A DNA stretch of 64,000 nt from Sedimentitalea arenosa (GCF_016428585.1 NZ_JAELVR010000002.1:1-64000), one strand, 5' to 3'; numbered from the stretch's first letter, positions 54,665 to 63,672 are shown. Numbers and translations are program-made. The notes: generated by a model not told the origin, from the sequence alone.

Positions 54665-56591
54665 CGACTGCCTGCGAAGGTCGGTTCTGATCGCCGTGGC
54701 CGGTTTTTCCCTGGCGACGGGCCTGCCTGCCAGCGAGGCGCAGGCACAGACCGCCGAGCGGCCGCTTCTGGTGGAGGGGCGGGAGACCGTCTATCAGCGC
54801 GTCCTGACCCGTCCCGGCGCCATGCATCACCCGTCGCCCGATGCCGCCGCCACGCGCGGCTATCCGGCATTTCAGCCGCTCTATGTCTACGGTGTTCAGA
54901 CCGGCTGGTACCAGGTCGGCCCCTCGATCTCGGGCGGACCGACCGGTTGGGTGCCGGCGGGATCGGTCGTGCAGTGGAAGCAGAACATCGTTGCGGCCTT
55001 CACCAACCGCGCAGGCCGCGAGCGGCAGGTCATGTTCGGGACCGAGGAACAGCTGCGCGACCTGATGGAACATGAAGCGCTGCGCGACATGCAGGCGCAG
55101 ATCCTGCAGGAAGTCGAAAGCGGCGAGGTGCCCGACGAGCGCGGTATCGTCGCCGCCGAACCCGAGGACTTTGTCAACGTGGTCGAGCAGCTTTACCTTA
55201 TGCCGATCCTCGATTTCGCGCAGGATCTGCATCCGCTGAACTATGAATCCAACTTGCTGATGAAAGTGGCGTCGGTGCCATTGCGCGACGAGGAATCACC
55301 TGCGCCCGCCGGAACCGGTGACTTCGACGCCGGAATCGTCTTCGTCTTCGACACGACCCGCTCGATGGACCCTTACATCCAGCGCACGCAGAGCGCGGTG
55401 GAAACCATCGTGCGCGATCTGCAGGGCACGGACCTTGGCGACCGCGTGCAGTTCGGCGTCGTGGCGTTTCGCGACAATACGGATGCAGCGCCGGGGCTCG
55501 AATACCGCACGCGGACGCTGCTGCCGCTGCAGCGCCGTGCCGACCAGTCGCAGGTGGTGGCGACGATCCGGGCTGCCACGCGGGTCGCTTCGGCCAACTC
55601 TCCGGGCTTCAACGAGGACAGCCTTGCCGGCGTCGAGGACGCGATCGACCTGACCGACTGGACCAATGGCGGCGCCGATCCTTTCGACGCGCGGATCGTG
55701 ATCCTGATCACCGATGCCGGCCCAAAGGACGTGCGCGATCCGAACGCCCGCTCGCAGATCGGCGCCAAGGAATTGCAACGCAACGCGCAGGACAAGGGCG
55801 TTGCGGTGATGACGCTGCACCTGCAGACACCCGCGGGTGGCGAGGCCCAGCACGCCTATGCCGCCAGTCAGTACCGAGACCTGTCCCGCTTTCATGGCGA
55901 TACGTTCTATTACGGCATCGAAAACGGTTCTCCCGAAGCGTTCCAGGTCACGGTGACGCGGCTGGTGACGGCGTTGACCGATGTGATCCGCGTGGCCCGC
56001 AACGAACAGCGCGTGCTGAGCCCGGAAGAGACCGGGGACGAGCTGGTGAACCTGGGGCTCGCGTTGCAACTCGCCTACCTTGGCCGGCAGAAGGGCACCC
56101 AGGCACCGGACGTGATCGAAGGCTGGGTGTCGGAGAAGGCCATCGAGAACCCGGCCAAGACCGCGATCGAACCGCGTCTTCTGGTCACCCGCAACGAGAT
56201 GGCGACCATGGCCGATCTGCTGGGCGAACTGACCACGCTGGGCGAGCAGAGCCGCGGAGCCGAGGACGCGGCGACCTTCTTTTCGCAGGTGCGCGACGTG
56301 GTGGCGCGAATGGCGCAGAACCCCGACCGGCTGATCGACACCACCAGCGACACCCTTGGCGGGGCGCTCGAGTTCCTCGAGGATCTTCCCTACGAGAGCC
56401 AGCTCATGCTGACCACCGAAGACCGCTGGGCGCAGAGCGCGATGAACCGCCGCGCGATCCTGGACGGGATGCGCCAGAAGCTGGTGCAATACCGCAAATG
56501 GCTGCTCGACCCCGAGGTCTGGACGCCACTCTATGACGACGCGCCGGATGGCGAACATGTCTTTGCCATGCCGTTCGACGTCCTGCCCTGA
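54642..56591 (+). CDS. Secreted SH3/VWA protein resembling the periplasmic half of PpkA
   Basis: This 649-residue exported protein has a signal peptide (to about residue 36). An SH3-like region follows (75-115, PLYVYGVQTGWYQVGPSISG ... GWVPAGSVVQWKQ), with YQRVLTRPGA before it, and then a VWA domain from about 228. The MIDAS motif is Asp237-Thr-Thr-Arg-Ser241. The SH3-VWA arrangement and the RVLTRPGA and WKQ...AFT motifs resemble the extracytoplasmic region of the type VI secretion kinase PpkA, but no kinase domain or membrane anchor is present. ATG 54645 is also possible. It may be a metal-dependent ligand or sensor protein. Confidence 0.82.
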   Translation: MMISVLNSDCLRRSVLIAVAGFSLATGLPASEAQAQTAERPLLVEGRETVYQRVLTRPGAMHHPSPDAAATRGYPAFQPLYVYGVQTGWYQVGPSISGGPTGWVPAGSVVQWKQNIVAAFTNRAGRERQVMFGTEEQLRDLMEHEALRDMQAQILQEVESGEVPDERGIVAAEPEDFVNVVEQLYLMPILDFAQDLHPLNYESNLLMKVASVPLRDEESPAPAGTGDFDAGIVFVFDTTRSMDPYIQRTQSAVETIVRDLQGTDLGDRVQFGVVAFRDNTDAAPGLEYRTRTLLPLQRRADQSQVVATIRAATRVASANSPGFNEDSLAGVEDAIDLTDWTNGGADPFDARIVILITDAGPKDVRDPNARSQIGAKELQRNAQDKGVAVMTLHLQTPAGGEAQHAYAASQYRDLSRFHGDTFYYGIENGSPEAFQVTVTRLVTALTDVIRVARNEQRVLSPEETGDELVNLGLALQLAYLGRQKGTQAPDVIEGWVSEKAIENPAKTAIEPRLLVTRNEMATMADLLGELTTLGEQSRGAEDAATFFSQVRDVVARMAQNPDRLIDTTSDTLGGALEFLEDLPYESQLMLTTEDRWAQSAMNRRAILDGMRQKLVQYRKWLLDPEVWTPLYDDAPDGEHVFAMPFDVLP

Positions 56592-56597
56592 TCCGCG

Positions 56598-57323
56598 ATG
56601 CAGAACGGCCTGTTCCTGAACGATGCCGAGGTGACCCTGCGCGATGGCGACCGGGTGTTCCGACTGCGGGTCGATGACCTGGCTTTGGAACCGGGTAGGG
56701 CGGTCGCGCTGACCGGGGCGAGCGGATCGGGCAAGACGTTGCTTCTGGAGCTGCTCGGGCTGTTGCGCAAACCCGGCGCCGGCACGCGGTATCGCTGGGC
56801 CGGACCGGATGCCATCGACCTCGGCGGGCTCTGGGCATTGGGGGTGCGTAACGCGGATCTGGCGCGGGTGCGGGGCCGGATGTTCGGTTTCGTGCCACAG
56901 ACCGGCGGCCTGCTGCCGTTCCTGAGCGTTGCCGAGAATGTCGCGCTGCCGCAGCGTCTGAACGCCTGCGAGGATGCCGGATGGTGTCGCGACCTGATCC
57001 AGACGCTGGGCCTGTCCGACGTGGCCGCGCTTCTGCCCGGGGCGCTGTCGATCGGCCAGCGCCAGCGCGCCGCGATCGCCCGCGCATTGGCGCACCGCCC
57101 GCCTTTCGTGATCGCGGACGAGCCGACCGCCGCGCTCGACAGCGACAGCGCCGACCGGGTGCTCGAGCTGCTGCTGCAGACCGCCCGTGCGCACGGCTCG
57201 GGCGTCATCCTGTCTTCGCACGATCTCGACCGGATCGCCCGTTTCGGCATTCCGCGCCTTCAGCTGAACACGCGCAGCGAGGCCGGGGAGATCGTCAGCC
57301 GGCCGGAAGCATGTCCATGCTGA
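56598..57323 (+). CDS. ABC transporter ATP-binding protein (LolD/TagT-like)
   Basis: This 241-residue ATPase has Walker A GASGSGKT (residues 40-47), Q-loop FVPQTGGLLPF, signature LSIGQRQRAAIARAL, Walker B FVIADEPTAALDSD and switch SSHDLDR. It is of the LolD/MacB type that pairs with an FtsX-like permease, the next gene, which it overlaps by 13 bases. Beside a SUMF1-fold protein and a PpkA-like VWA protein it most resembles TagT of the TagQRST type VI regulatory pathway. It probably transmits a signal rather than importing a solute; this is inference. Confidence 0.87.
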   Translation: MQNGLFLNDAEVTLRDGDRVFRLRVDDLALEPGRAVALTGASGSGKTLLLELLGLLRKPGAGTRYRWAGPDAIDLGGLWALGVRNADLARVRGRMFGFVPQTGGLLPFLSVAENVALPQRLNACEDAGWCRDLIQTLGLSDVAALLPGALSIGQRQRAAIARALAHRPPFVIADEPTAALDSDSADRVLELLLQTARAHGSGVILSSHDLDRIARFGIPRLQLNTRSEAGEIVSRPEACPC

Positions 57324-58513
57324 TCGTGCACCTGGCCCTGCGCGACCTGGTGCGCGACCGGTTCTTCCTGTTCTGCAACATCGCCGTGATGATCGGCATA
57401 CTGGTGCCCCTGCTGGTCCTGTTCGGGGTCAAGAACGGCGTCTACTCCGCGTTGATCGGCGAGATGCTGGCCGATCCGGCGAACCGGCAGATCGACACGC
57501 GGGGCAATGCCGCGTTCTCCGAGGCCGAAATCGCGGCGCTGCGTGACTGGCCCGAGATCGTCTTCATGACGCCCAAGGTGCGCGGGCAATTCGACTACAT
57601 GAACGTGCGCGCCGTCGATGGCCGGCGGATGCGGCCGGCCTTGGTGCTGCCGTCGGGCGCAGGCGATCCGACCTTGCCCACGGGCGCCACGCTGGCGCCG
57701 GATGCCGTGGCGATCAGCGCGCAATTGGCCGCGCAGCTTGACCTGTCCGAAGGCGCCGAGGTTCAGCTGATCAGCCAGGCCGAGGGGCGGCCGCGCCAGT
57801 TGGTCCTGCCGGTGCGCGTGGGCCATGTGCTGCCGGAGGCGGCTGTTTCGGGCCGAACGGTTCTGGCACATTTCCAGATGCTCGATCTGATCGAGGCCTA
57901 CTATGAATCCTACAGCTTGCCCGAGTATGGCATTCAGGGAACCCGCGACCTGTCGCAGCGGGTGGTGTCCTACGAGGGAGTGCGGGTCTATGTCGACCGC
58001 CTGGAGAACCTTGCCGGGTTGCAAACCCGTCTCGAGCAGCATCTGGGCGTCGCCACCTCGGCCCGCACGCGCGACGTCGAGGCATTGCTGGGCCTCGGAC
58101 GCAAGCTCGACCTGGCGCTCGGCCTGACGACCGTGCTGGCGGCGCTGGGGCTGGGGGCGGCTCTGGTGCTGGGGTTCTGGTCGGACGTGGGGCGCAAGAA
58201 GCTGGTGCTCGCCGGGATCGCGCTTCTGGGCGTGTCGGGTCGGCGTCTGGCGCTGTTTCCCATGGTTCAGGCGTTGGTGACTGCGCTGGCGGGTCTGGTC
58301 CTGTCCTTTCTGCTCTATGCCGTCGCGGGGCAGGCGGCCGCGGCGCTGTTCGGGCAGGGGTTGCCCGACGGCGCGCCGCTGGCGATCATCACCTGGCCAC
58401 AGGCGCTTGCGATCTGCGGCGCGGTGCTGATGTTGGTGTTGGGGGCCGCGGCGGTGGCGGCCTGGTCGGTGCAGCGGCTCGATCCGGCCAGCGTGCTGCG
58501 GGAGGGTGCATGA
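57311..58513 (+). CDS. FtsX/MacB-type ABC permease (TagS-like)
   Basis: This 400-residue inner-membrane protein has one transmembrane helix near the N terminus (about 18-40, FFLFCNIAVMIGILVPLLVL), a large periplasmic domain (about 45-265), and three helices in the C-terminal 130 residues. This is the FtsX/LolC topology. It ends SVQRLDPASVLREGA, typical of the family. It partners the ATPase upstream, and its TGA overlaps the next ATG (ATGA). TagS of the type VI regulatory pathway has the same partners. ATG 57317 is an alternative start. Confidence 0.85.
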   Translation: MSMLIVHLALRDLVRDRFFLFCNIAVMIGILVPLLVLFGVKNGVYSALIGEMLADPANRQIDTRGNAAFSEAEIAALRDWPEIVFMTPKVRGQFDYMNVRAVDGRRMRPALVLPSGAGDPTLPTGATLAPDAVAISAQLAAQLDLSEGAEVQLISQAEGRPRQLVLPVRVGHVLPEAAVSGRTVLAHFQMLDLIEAYYESYSLPEYGIQGTRDLSQRVVSYEGVRVYVDRLENLAGLQTRLEQHLGVATSARTRDVEALLGLGRKLDLALGLTTVLAALGLGAALVLGFWSDVGRKKLVLAGIALLGVSGRRLALFPMVQALVTALAGLVLSFLLYAVAGQAAAALFGQGLPDGAPLAIITWPQALAICGAVLMLVLGAAAVAAWSVQRLDPASVLREGA

Positions 58514-60072
58514 TGCGGTCCGCGTGCGCCGCCATTGCACTCGGCCTCGCAAGCGTGGCTGCCGCCGAGGAGGAGCCCCCCGCCTGGCCGCTCGACCTGA
58601 CGGACCCGGCGCACGTGGACGCGCCTGCCGATCTGATGCTGCCGATGCCCTGCGGCGCCGCGATGGCGTTTCAGAAAGTCACGGTACCGGTCGATGCCGC
58701 CGACCCGCTGGCCGATCGCCGAGTCCGGTTGGGGCAGTCGCTGGACCAGAGCGGCTACTCCGACTACTTGCGCCCGGTCTTCCTGCGCGGGCCCTTCGCG
58801 GACAGCGCGGATGGCACAACGCACTACTTTATTGCGCGCTACGAACTGACCGAGGGGCAGTATCGCGTGCTGCAGGGAGTGTGCGACCCGCCCAGCCGCA
58901 CGGACCGGCTGGCGAAGGGCGGGCTTGGGTGGCTTGACGCCGTGACGCTGGCGCAGACCTACACCGAATGGCTGTATCGCGAGGCGCCCGACATGCTGCC
59001 GCGCGCAGGGGAAGCTTTGGGTTTCCTGCGCCTGCCGACCGAGGCCGAGTGGGAATACGCAGCGCGTGGCGGAGCACGGATCGACGCGACAGAGTTCGCC
59101 GGTTTGACCTTCTTCGGCACAGGGGATCTGGCGGATTATGCGCAGTATCAGTCCGGTTCCTCGCGCGGACGGTTGGGTCCTGTGGGGGTGCGACGGGCGA
59201 ACCCGCTGGGTCTGTTCGACATCTATGGCAACGCCGAGGAGTTGATGCTGGAGCCGTTCCGCCTGAACGCGGTCGGGCGTGCGGGAGGTCAGGTCGGCGG
59301 CCTTGTCACGCGCGGCGGCTCGATCCTGTCGAGCGCCGATCAGATCTATAGCGCACAGCGGACGGAATATCCGCCGATCGAGCGCAGCACCGGCGCGCCG
59401 CTCCGGTCTGAAACGTTTGGCCTGCGGCTGGTGATCGGCAGCCACATCGCCACGTCGGATGCGCGCCTGCGCGAGATCCGCGACCGCTGGCTGGCCCTGG
59501 CCGGGAGCGATGCGGGCGCGGACGGGCAGGCCGATCCGGTCGCGCTGCTGACCGGGCTGATCGAGGCCGAGATCGATCCGCGGCGCAAGGCGGCGCTCGA
59601 CGGGCTGAAGCTGGAGCTGCGCCGGTCGCGGGACGAGGCACAAACGGCGCTTCAGCAATCCGCCCGGGCCACGCTGCTGGCGGGGGCGGTTTTCGTGGAA
59701 TCGCTCGTCGAGAACGCGCGGGATATCGAGGACAAGGCCGGCAACATCAGGATGCTGGTCGATCTTCAGCGCGCCGGCAACAACAGCCCGGTCTATGCCC
59801 GGCAGGTCGACCGGCACGTCACAGAGATCGGCCAGATGCGCGAGGTGCAATCCACCTACCTGCTGTCTTTCCTTGCAGCCCTGGAAACGCTGAGCACCGA
59901 CATCGAGCCCGCAGATCGCGACATCGCCTATACCGTATTGCGCGAGGAGCTGTCGCTGTCCGGACGCGACCAGATCCTCGCCATGCTCGACCGTTTCTGG
60001 ACCGACCTGACCGAGTACGAGACACGGCCGGATGGCTCGCCAGAGCGGCTTTTGGACCTCGCGCTTCGGTGA
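58510..60072 (+). CDS. Periplasmic SUMF1/FGE-fold protein (TagR-like)
   Basis: This 520-residue exported protein has a signal peptide (AAIALGLASVAAA, cleaved before EEE). A formylglycine-generating-enzyme-like domain covers about residues 40-315 (FIARYELTEGQYRVLQGVC; LRLPTEAEWEYAARGG; GLFDIYGNAEELML; GLRLVIG), followed by a helical C-terminal region of about 200 residues. The catalytic cysteine pair of true sulfatase-modifying enzymes is not evident. TagR of type VI systems has this fold and activates PpkA from the periplasm. Here the partner would be the VWA protein. It is the last gene of the ten-gene unit. Confidence 0.84.
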   Translation: MMRSACAAIALGLASVAAAEEEPPAWPLDLTDPAHVDAPADLMLPMPCGAAMAFQKVTVPVDAADPLADRRVRLGQSLDQSGYSDYLRPVFLRGPFADSADGTTHYFIARYELTEGQYRVLQGVCDPPSRTDRLAKGGLGWLDAVTLAQTYTEWLYREAPDMLPRAGEALGFLRLPTEAEWEYAARGGARIDATEFAGLTFFGTGDLADYAQYQSGSSRGRLGPVGVRRANPLGLFDIYGNAEELMLEPFRLNAVGRAGGQVGGLVTRGGSILSSADQIYSAQRTEYPPIERSTGAPLRSETFGLRLVIGSHIATSDARLREIRDRWLALAGSDAGADGQADPVALLTGLIEAEIDPRRKAALDGLKLELRRSRDEAQTALQQSARATLLAGAVFVESLVENARDIEDKAGNIRMLVDLQRAGNNSPVYARQVDRHVTEIGQMREVQSTYLLSFLAALETLSTDIEPADRDIAYTVLREELSLSGRDQILAMLDRFWTDLTEYETRPDGSPERLLDLALR

Positions 60073-60274
60073 TCGGCCGTGCGTGCCGCGTCAGGGCGCA
60101 ACGTTCACATTCGCGCCATACCGCCGCCTCGGCCCTGCCACGCCGGGCTGAAAACCTTGACTCCTATACGAACGGATGGTGGGCTGGTATAGTTGCGCTA
60201 TTGGCATGTTGCGCCTTGTTGTCCAAAACCCGGTCGGGTGGCGCACGGCAACAGTCTTGGGTGAGGTTTGAAAA

Positions 60275-61609
60275 ATGTTTGCACGAAAGATTTGTACGAG
60301 CCTGGTGGCGGCCAGCCTGATCGCGGTTCAGGCGGGGCGCGCGCAGGCGAATGATGCGGCCGCGCTGGTGGGTGGATTGCTGCTGGGCGGCATCATCGTC
60401 AACGAGGTCAACAAGAACAAGCAGCGCCAGCGCACGACGACGCAGCGCACCACTCGCTCGAGCGGTATTTCTTCCGCACAGCGGGCCGAGAACCGTCAGG
60501 TTCAGACCGCGTTGAACTACTTCGGATACAATGTCGGCACTGTCGACGGCGCGCTCGGCCGCAAGAGCCGTGCCGGCATCTCGCGCTACCAGGCCGAGAT
60601 GGGATTCCAGCCCGACGGGTATCTCGACCCGCACGAGAGCGAATTCCTTCTGGGCAGCTACCAGCGGGCCTTGGCGAGTTCATCTGTGCCGCCCTACAAC
60701 CAGATCGTCGCCGCGCAGGGCTATAACGGTCTTCTGCGCACCTATCGCAACGAACAGCTTGGGATCGCCACGCCGAACCAGCCGACACCGGGCGTGCAGC
60801 GCGCCGCCGCCCCGGCGCCGGTTCCGGTCCCGCAACCGGCGCCCGCCCCCGTGGCGCAGCCCGCGCCGGCGGCGACGCAGCCCGAGCCGGTCACCGCGCG
60901 CGCGAATACCGGTGGTCTGCCCGAGTTCAACTTCGGAACGGTGTCCAAATCGGTGAACGACCATTGCAGCGAAATCAACGTGCTCACGGCGGCCAACGGT
61001 GGCATCACCACGGCGGCGCGTGTCACCGATGCCGAATTCGCGCTGAACGAACAGTTCTGCCTTGCGCGCACCCATGCGACGGCCGAAAGCACGTCGATCA
61101 TCTCGACCATCCCGAACACCACGGATGCGCAGCTTGCGCAGCAGTGCGAAGGGCTTGCGCAGGCCATCGCGCCCTATGTGGCGTCGCTGAACAGCGAAAG
61201 CCCGGACCAGGTCGTCTCCAAGACTGCGGCCTTCCTGCAAGGCTCCGGCCGTCCGATGGATCAGCTTGTGTCTGGCGGCAAGGTCTGCTTGGGCGTGGGC
61301 TATCGCAGCGACAACGCCGAAATGGCACTGGCCTCGGCCGTCCTGTTGGCAGGCGCGGGTCAGACGGGCTATGCCGAGATGGTCAGTCATCACATGCGCG
61401 AGGGCTTCGGCACCACGGCGGCGTCCGCGCAGCAGTCGGGCGCCTGGATGAAGATGGCAACGGATTCGCTGGCCGCCGGTGGTACGGCGGTTCTGGGCCA
61501 GTCTTCGGATCGCGTTGCGGTTTTGAACGCGGCCATGCAGGGCGGCAACAGCCCTTCGTCAAACGCGGCCGCGGCTTTGCCGGTCTTCCCGGCGCCGTCG
61601 AATAACTGA
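60275..61609 (+). CDS. Exported peptidoglycan-binding-domain protein
   Basis: This 444-residue protein has a signal peptide (CTSLVAASLIAVQAGRAQA), a hydrophobic Gly-rich segment, and a Thr/Arg-rich stretch. A PG_binding_1 domain covers about 68-130 (VQTALNYFGYNVGTVDGALGRKSRAGISRYQ), and a Pro/Ala-rich linker about 165-208. The C-terminal 230-residue domain is unrecognised, is mostly helical and has conserved-looking cysteines (NDHCSEINVL, NEQFCLARTH, LAQQCEGLAQ, GGKVCLGVGY). It should bind the cell wall. It lies 202 bases after the Srf/Tag-like operon and has its own GAGG ribosome site, so it may be separate or a companion. Confidence 0.8.
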   Translation: MFARKICTSLVAASLIAVQAGRAQANDAAALVGGLLLGGIIVNEVNKNKQRQRTTTQRTTRSSGISSAQRAENRQVQTALNYFGYNVGTVDGALGRKSRAGISRYQAEMGFQPDGYLDPHESEFLLGSYQRALASSSVPPYNQIVAAQGYNGLLRTYRNEQLGIATPNQPTPGVQRAAAPAPVPVPQPAPAPVAQPAPAATQPEPVTARANTGGLPEFNFGTVSKSVNDHCSEINVLTAANGGITTAARVTDAEFALNEQFCLARTHATAESTSIISTIPNTTDAQLAQQCEGLAQAIAPYVASLNSESPDQVVSKTAAFLQGSGRPMDQLVSGGKVCLGVGYRSDNAEMALASAVLLAGAGQTGYAEMVSHHMREGFGTTAASAQQSGAWMKMATDSLAAGGTAVLGQSSDRVAVLNAAMQGGNSPSSNAAAALPVFPAPSNN

Positions 61610-61629
61610 CGCTCTTGCTGACCGGAATG

Positions 61630-61651
61630 CCCGGTGCGTGATCGCACCGGG
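61630..61651. terminator. Perfect GC hairpin after the peptidoglycan-binding gene
   Basis: CCCGGTGCG and CGCACCGGG form a perfect 9-bp stem with a TGAT loop, 21 bases after the stop at 61609. No T-run follows on the plus strand. It lies between convergent genes and may act as a terminator or a 3'-end stabiliser for either. Confidence 0.55.
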
Positions 61652-61677
61652 CCGTGGCGCTGGGTCTCTCGCCAGAC

Positions 61678-61887
61678 CTATTCCTTTCGTTTCAGAATGG
61701 CCTTGCGCTTTTTCTCGTATTCATCGGGAGAAATGGCGCCGGCATCCAAGGCGGCCTTGAGGTCGGTCAGTTCCTGACCCGTGGTTGTCGTCGTCACGTT
61801 TGTTGTCGATCTGTTGCTGCCATGTCCGCAGCCACTGACAATGGCGAGCGAGACGGCGAGCAGGCCTCCGACGAAGATACGGGTCAT
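61678..61887 (-). CDS. Small SHOCT-domain lipoprotein
   Basis: This 69-residue protein has a lipoprotein signal (MTRIFVGGLLAVSLAIVSGC, with the lipobox cysteine at the end) and a Thr-rich linker. Its C-terminal SHOCT motif is LTDLKAALDAGAISPDEYEK, followed by a lysine-rich tail. SHOCT segments are short helical hairpins often found at the ends of membrane or oligomerising proteins. The ATG at 61887 follows AAAGGACAG. The function is unknown. Confidence 0.82.
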   Translation of the reverse strand: MTRIFVGGLLAVSLAIVSGCGHGSNRSTTNVTTTTTGQELTDLKAALDAGAISPDEYEKKRKAILKRKE

Positions 61888-62063
61888 TCTCTGTCCTTTC
61901 GGGTATTCCGGTTCCATATCTCTATCGGAAGCGACGTGCCCGTCAACCGCCCGGGCGGCTTGCGGGGCGGCCGTCCACTCTCCTTGGCCGGTCCCGACGT
62001 CACTCTGGCCATCGAGCGCGAAACCGGTCAGCCTTGCTGCGACCGTCACAGAGGAAACACGCC

Positions 62064-62684
62064 ATGCTGACCGTACATCATCTGAACAATTCCCGTTCCC
62101 AACGCATTCTCTGGCTACTCGAGGAACTGGGCCGCGACTATGAGATCAAGTCCTACCAGCGTGACCATGAAACGAACCTCGCGCCGCCGGAGTTGCTGAA
62201 GGTGCATCCGTTGGGGAAATCGCCGATGATCGAGGATGATGGACGGCTGATCGTGGAAAGTGGCGCGATCGTCGAGTATCTTTGCGCGCGCTATGCGCCC
62301 GACATGATCCCCGAGCGCGGCACCGACGACTGGATCACCCACCAGGAACTGATGCACTTCGCCGAAGGTTCGGCGATGACGCCGATCCTGCTGGCGCTCT
62401 ATGTCGGACGCCTCGGGGCGGCGGGGCCACCGCTTGGTCCGCGGATCGAACACCAACTGTCGAGCCATTTCGACTACATGGAACAGATGTTGCGGCCTTC
62501 GGGCCATTTCGTGGGCGACGCGTTGTCGGCTGTCGACATCATGATGAGTTTCCCCGCCGAGGTCGCGGTGCGACAGGGCCGCGGCGACCGACATCCCCGG
62601 CTGGAGGATTTCGTGACGGAGATGCATGAGCGCCCGGCCTTCAAGCGTGCTCTGGAACGTGGCGGCGACTACGCGTTCGCCTGA
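62064..62684 (+). CDS. Glutathione S-transferase
   Basis: This 206-residue protein has an N-terminal thioredoxin-fold domain (TVHHLNNSRSQRILWLLEEL, with a Ser at the catalytic N-terminal position) and the GSH-binding LGKSPMIEDDG and VESGAIVEYL. The C-terminal domain is all-helical (GDALSAVDIMMSFPAEVA). It conjugates or reduces electrophiles with glutathione in the cytoplasm. The start at 62064 follows AGAGGAA. Its last 16 bases overlap the convergent DMT transporter gene. Confidence 0.9.
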   Translation: MLTVHHLNNSRSQRILWLLEELGRDYEIKSYQRDHETNLAPPELLKVHPLGKSPMIEDDGRLIVESGAIVEYLCARYAPDMIPERGTDDWITHQELMHFAEGSAMTPILLALYVGRLGAAGPPLGPRIEHQLSSHFDYMEQMLRPSGHFVGDALSAVDIMMSFPAEVAVRQGRGDRHPRLEDFVTEMHERPAFKRALERGGDYAFA

Positions 62685-63589
62685 CGCGCGCTGCGCCGCT
62701 CGCGCCGGGCGATGTAGAGACCCGAGGTGAAGATCACGCCTGCGCCGATCCACGTGTAGATGTCGGGGATCTCGCCGAAGAGCCAGGCGGCGAGAAGGGC
62801 CGTCCAGATCAGCTTGAGAAAGTCGAGCGGTAGAATCGCCGTCGGGTCGGTCTCCTTCAGCGCCTGGCTCAGCGAGACCTGCGCGATCGACCCCGAAAAC
62901 CCGATGAAGACCAGCCAGAGCCACGCGCCGGGTGAGGGGGGCTGCCAGACCATCAGCGCGGGTCCGATGGAAAACAGGCACAGGAAGATGCCCATCCAGG
63001 CGACGATGGCGATGCTGCTGTCGGTGCGGGACAGGATCTTGATCATGATCATCGCCGTTGACCAGAGCGCCGCCGAGCCGAGGACCAGCAGCGCCCCCGG
63101 CTCGACGATCGCGAGACCCGGGCGCAGGATGATCAGCATGCCGGCGAACCCGAAGAGGATCGCCAGCCACCGATGCAGACGGAACCGTTCGCCCAGCACC
63201 AGCACCGACAGGCAGGCGGCGAAGATCGGCGCTGTGAAGCTGAGCGCCGTGACCTTGGCGAGCGGGGTTGTCGCAACGGCGGTGAAGAACATCAGCATCG
63301 CCGCGATGTTGACCAGCCCGCGCAACGCGTGCAGGCCCAGCCGTGTGGTGCGCATCTGGGCCCAGCCATTGCCCAGAAGCAAGGGGATCAGGAACGCGAG
63401 GCCGAACAGGTTGCGAAAGAAGGCGATCTGGAAGGGATCGAGTTCGGCCGAGACGGAGCGCACCGAGACATGCATGACCGAAAAGGCAAGCGTCGACAGG
63501 CACATCAGAATGCTGCCGCGCAACACGGGCGTCTGCAGGTTCCACAGGGACAGCAGCCTGTGGCGGAGTTCGGCGAAGGGTGCGGACAT
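62669..63589 (-). CDS. EamA/DMT-family transporter
   Basis: This 306-residue membrane protein has ten predicted helices and two EamA repeats (GSILMCLSTLAFSVMHVSV; ALSFTAPIFAACLSVLVLGE; second repeat LGSAALWSTAMIMIKILSR and LDFLKLIWTALLAAWLFGE). Members with this pattern often resemble S-adenosylmethionine or riboflavin-type exporters of Rhodobacterales, but the substrate is unknown. The gene overlaps the convergent glutathione S-transferase by 16 bases. Confidence 0.85.
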   Translation of the reverse strand: MSAPFAELRHRLLSLWNLQTPVLRGSILMCLSTLAFSVMHVSVRSVSAELDPFQIAFFRNLFGLAFLIPLLLGNGWAQMRTTRLGLHALRGLVNIAAMLMFFTAVATTPLAKVTALSFTAPIFAACLSVLVLGERFRLHRWLAILFGFAGMLIILRPGLAIVEPGALLVLGSAALWSTAMIMIKILSRTDSSIAIVAWMGIFLCLFSIGPALMVWQPPSPGAWLWLVFIGFSGSIAQVSLSQALKETDPTAILPLDFLKLIWTALLAAWLFGEIPDIYTWIGAGVIFTSGLYIARRERRSARQANA

Positions 63590-63672
63590 GAGACCTCTGT
63601 GCGCGCAGGCGGTGTTCCGAGCAAACTAGATCACATGTTAAGAGGTTGCGATAGCGGATTCCTGCGGAGCTT

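Noticed and set aside
55296..57221. Open frame of 641 codons opposite the VWA gene and ABC ATPase gene
   Set aside because: It crosses two confirmed genes antisense and has no family features.
44110..60072. Type VI secretion locus
   Set aside because: Only regulator-like parts (VWA, ABC pair, SUMF1 fold) are present; no sheath, baseplate, tube, TssJLM or ClpV gene can be seen.
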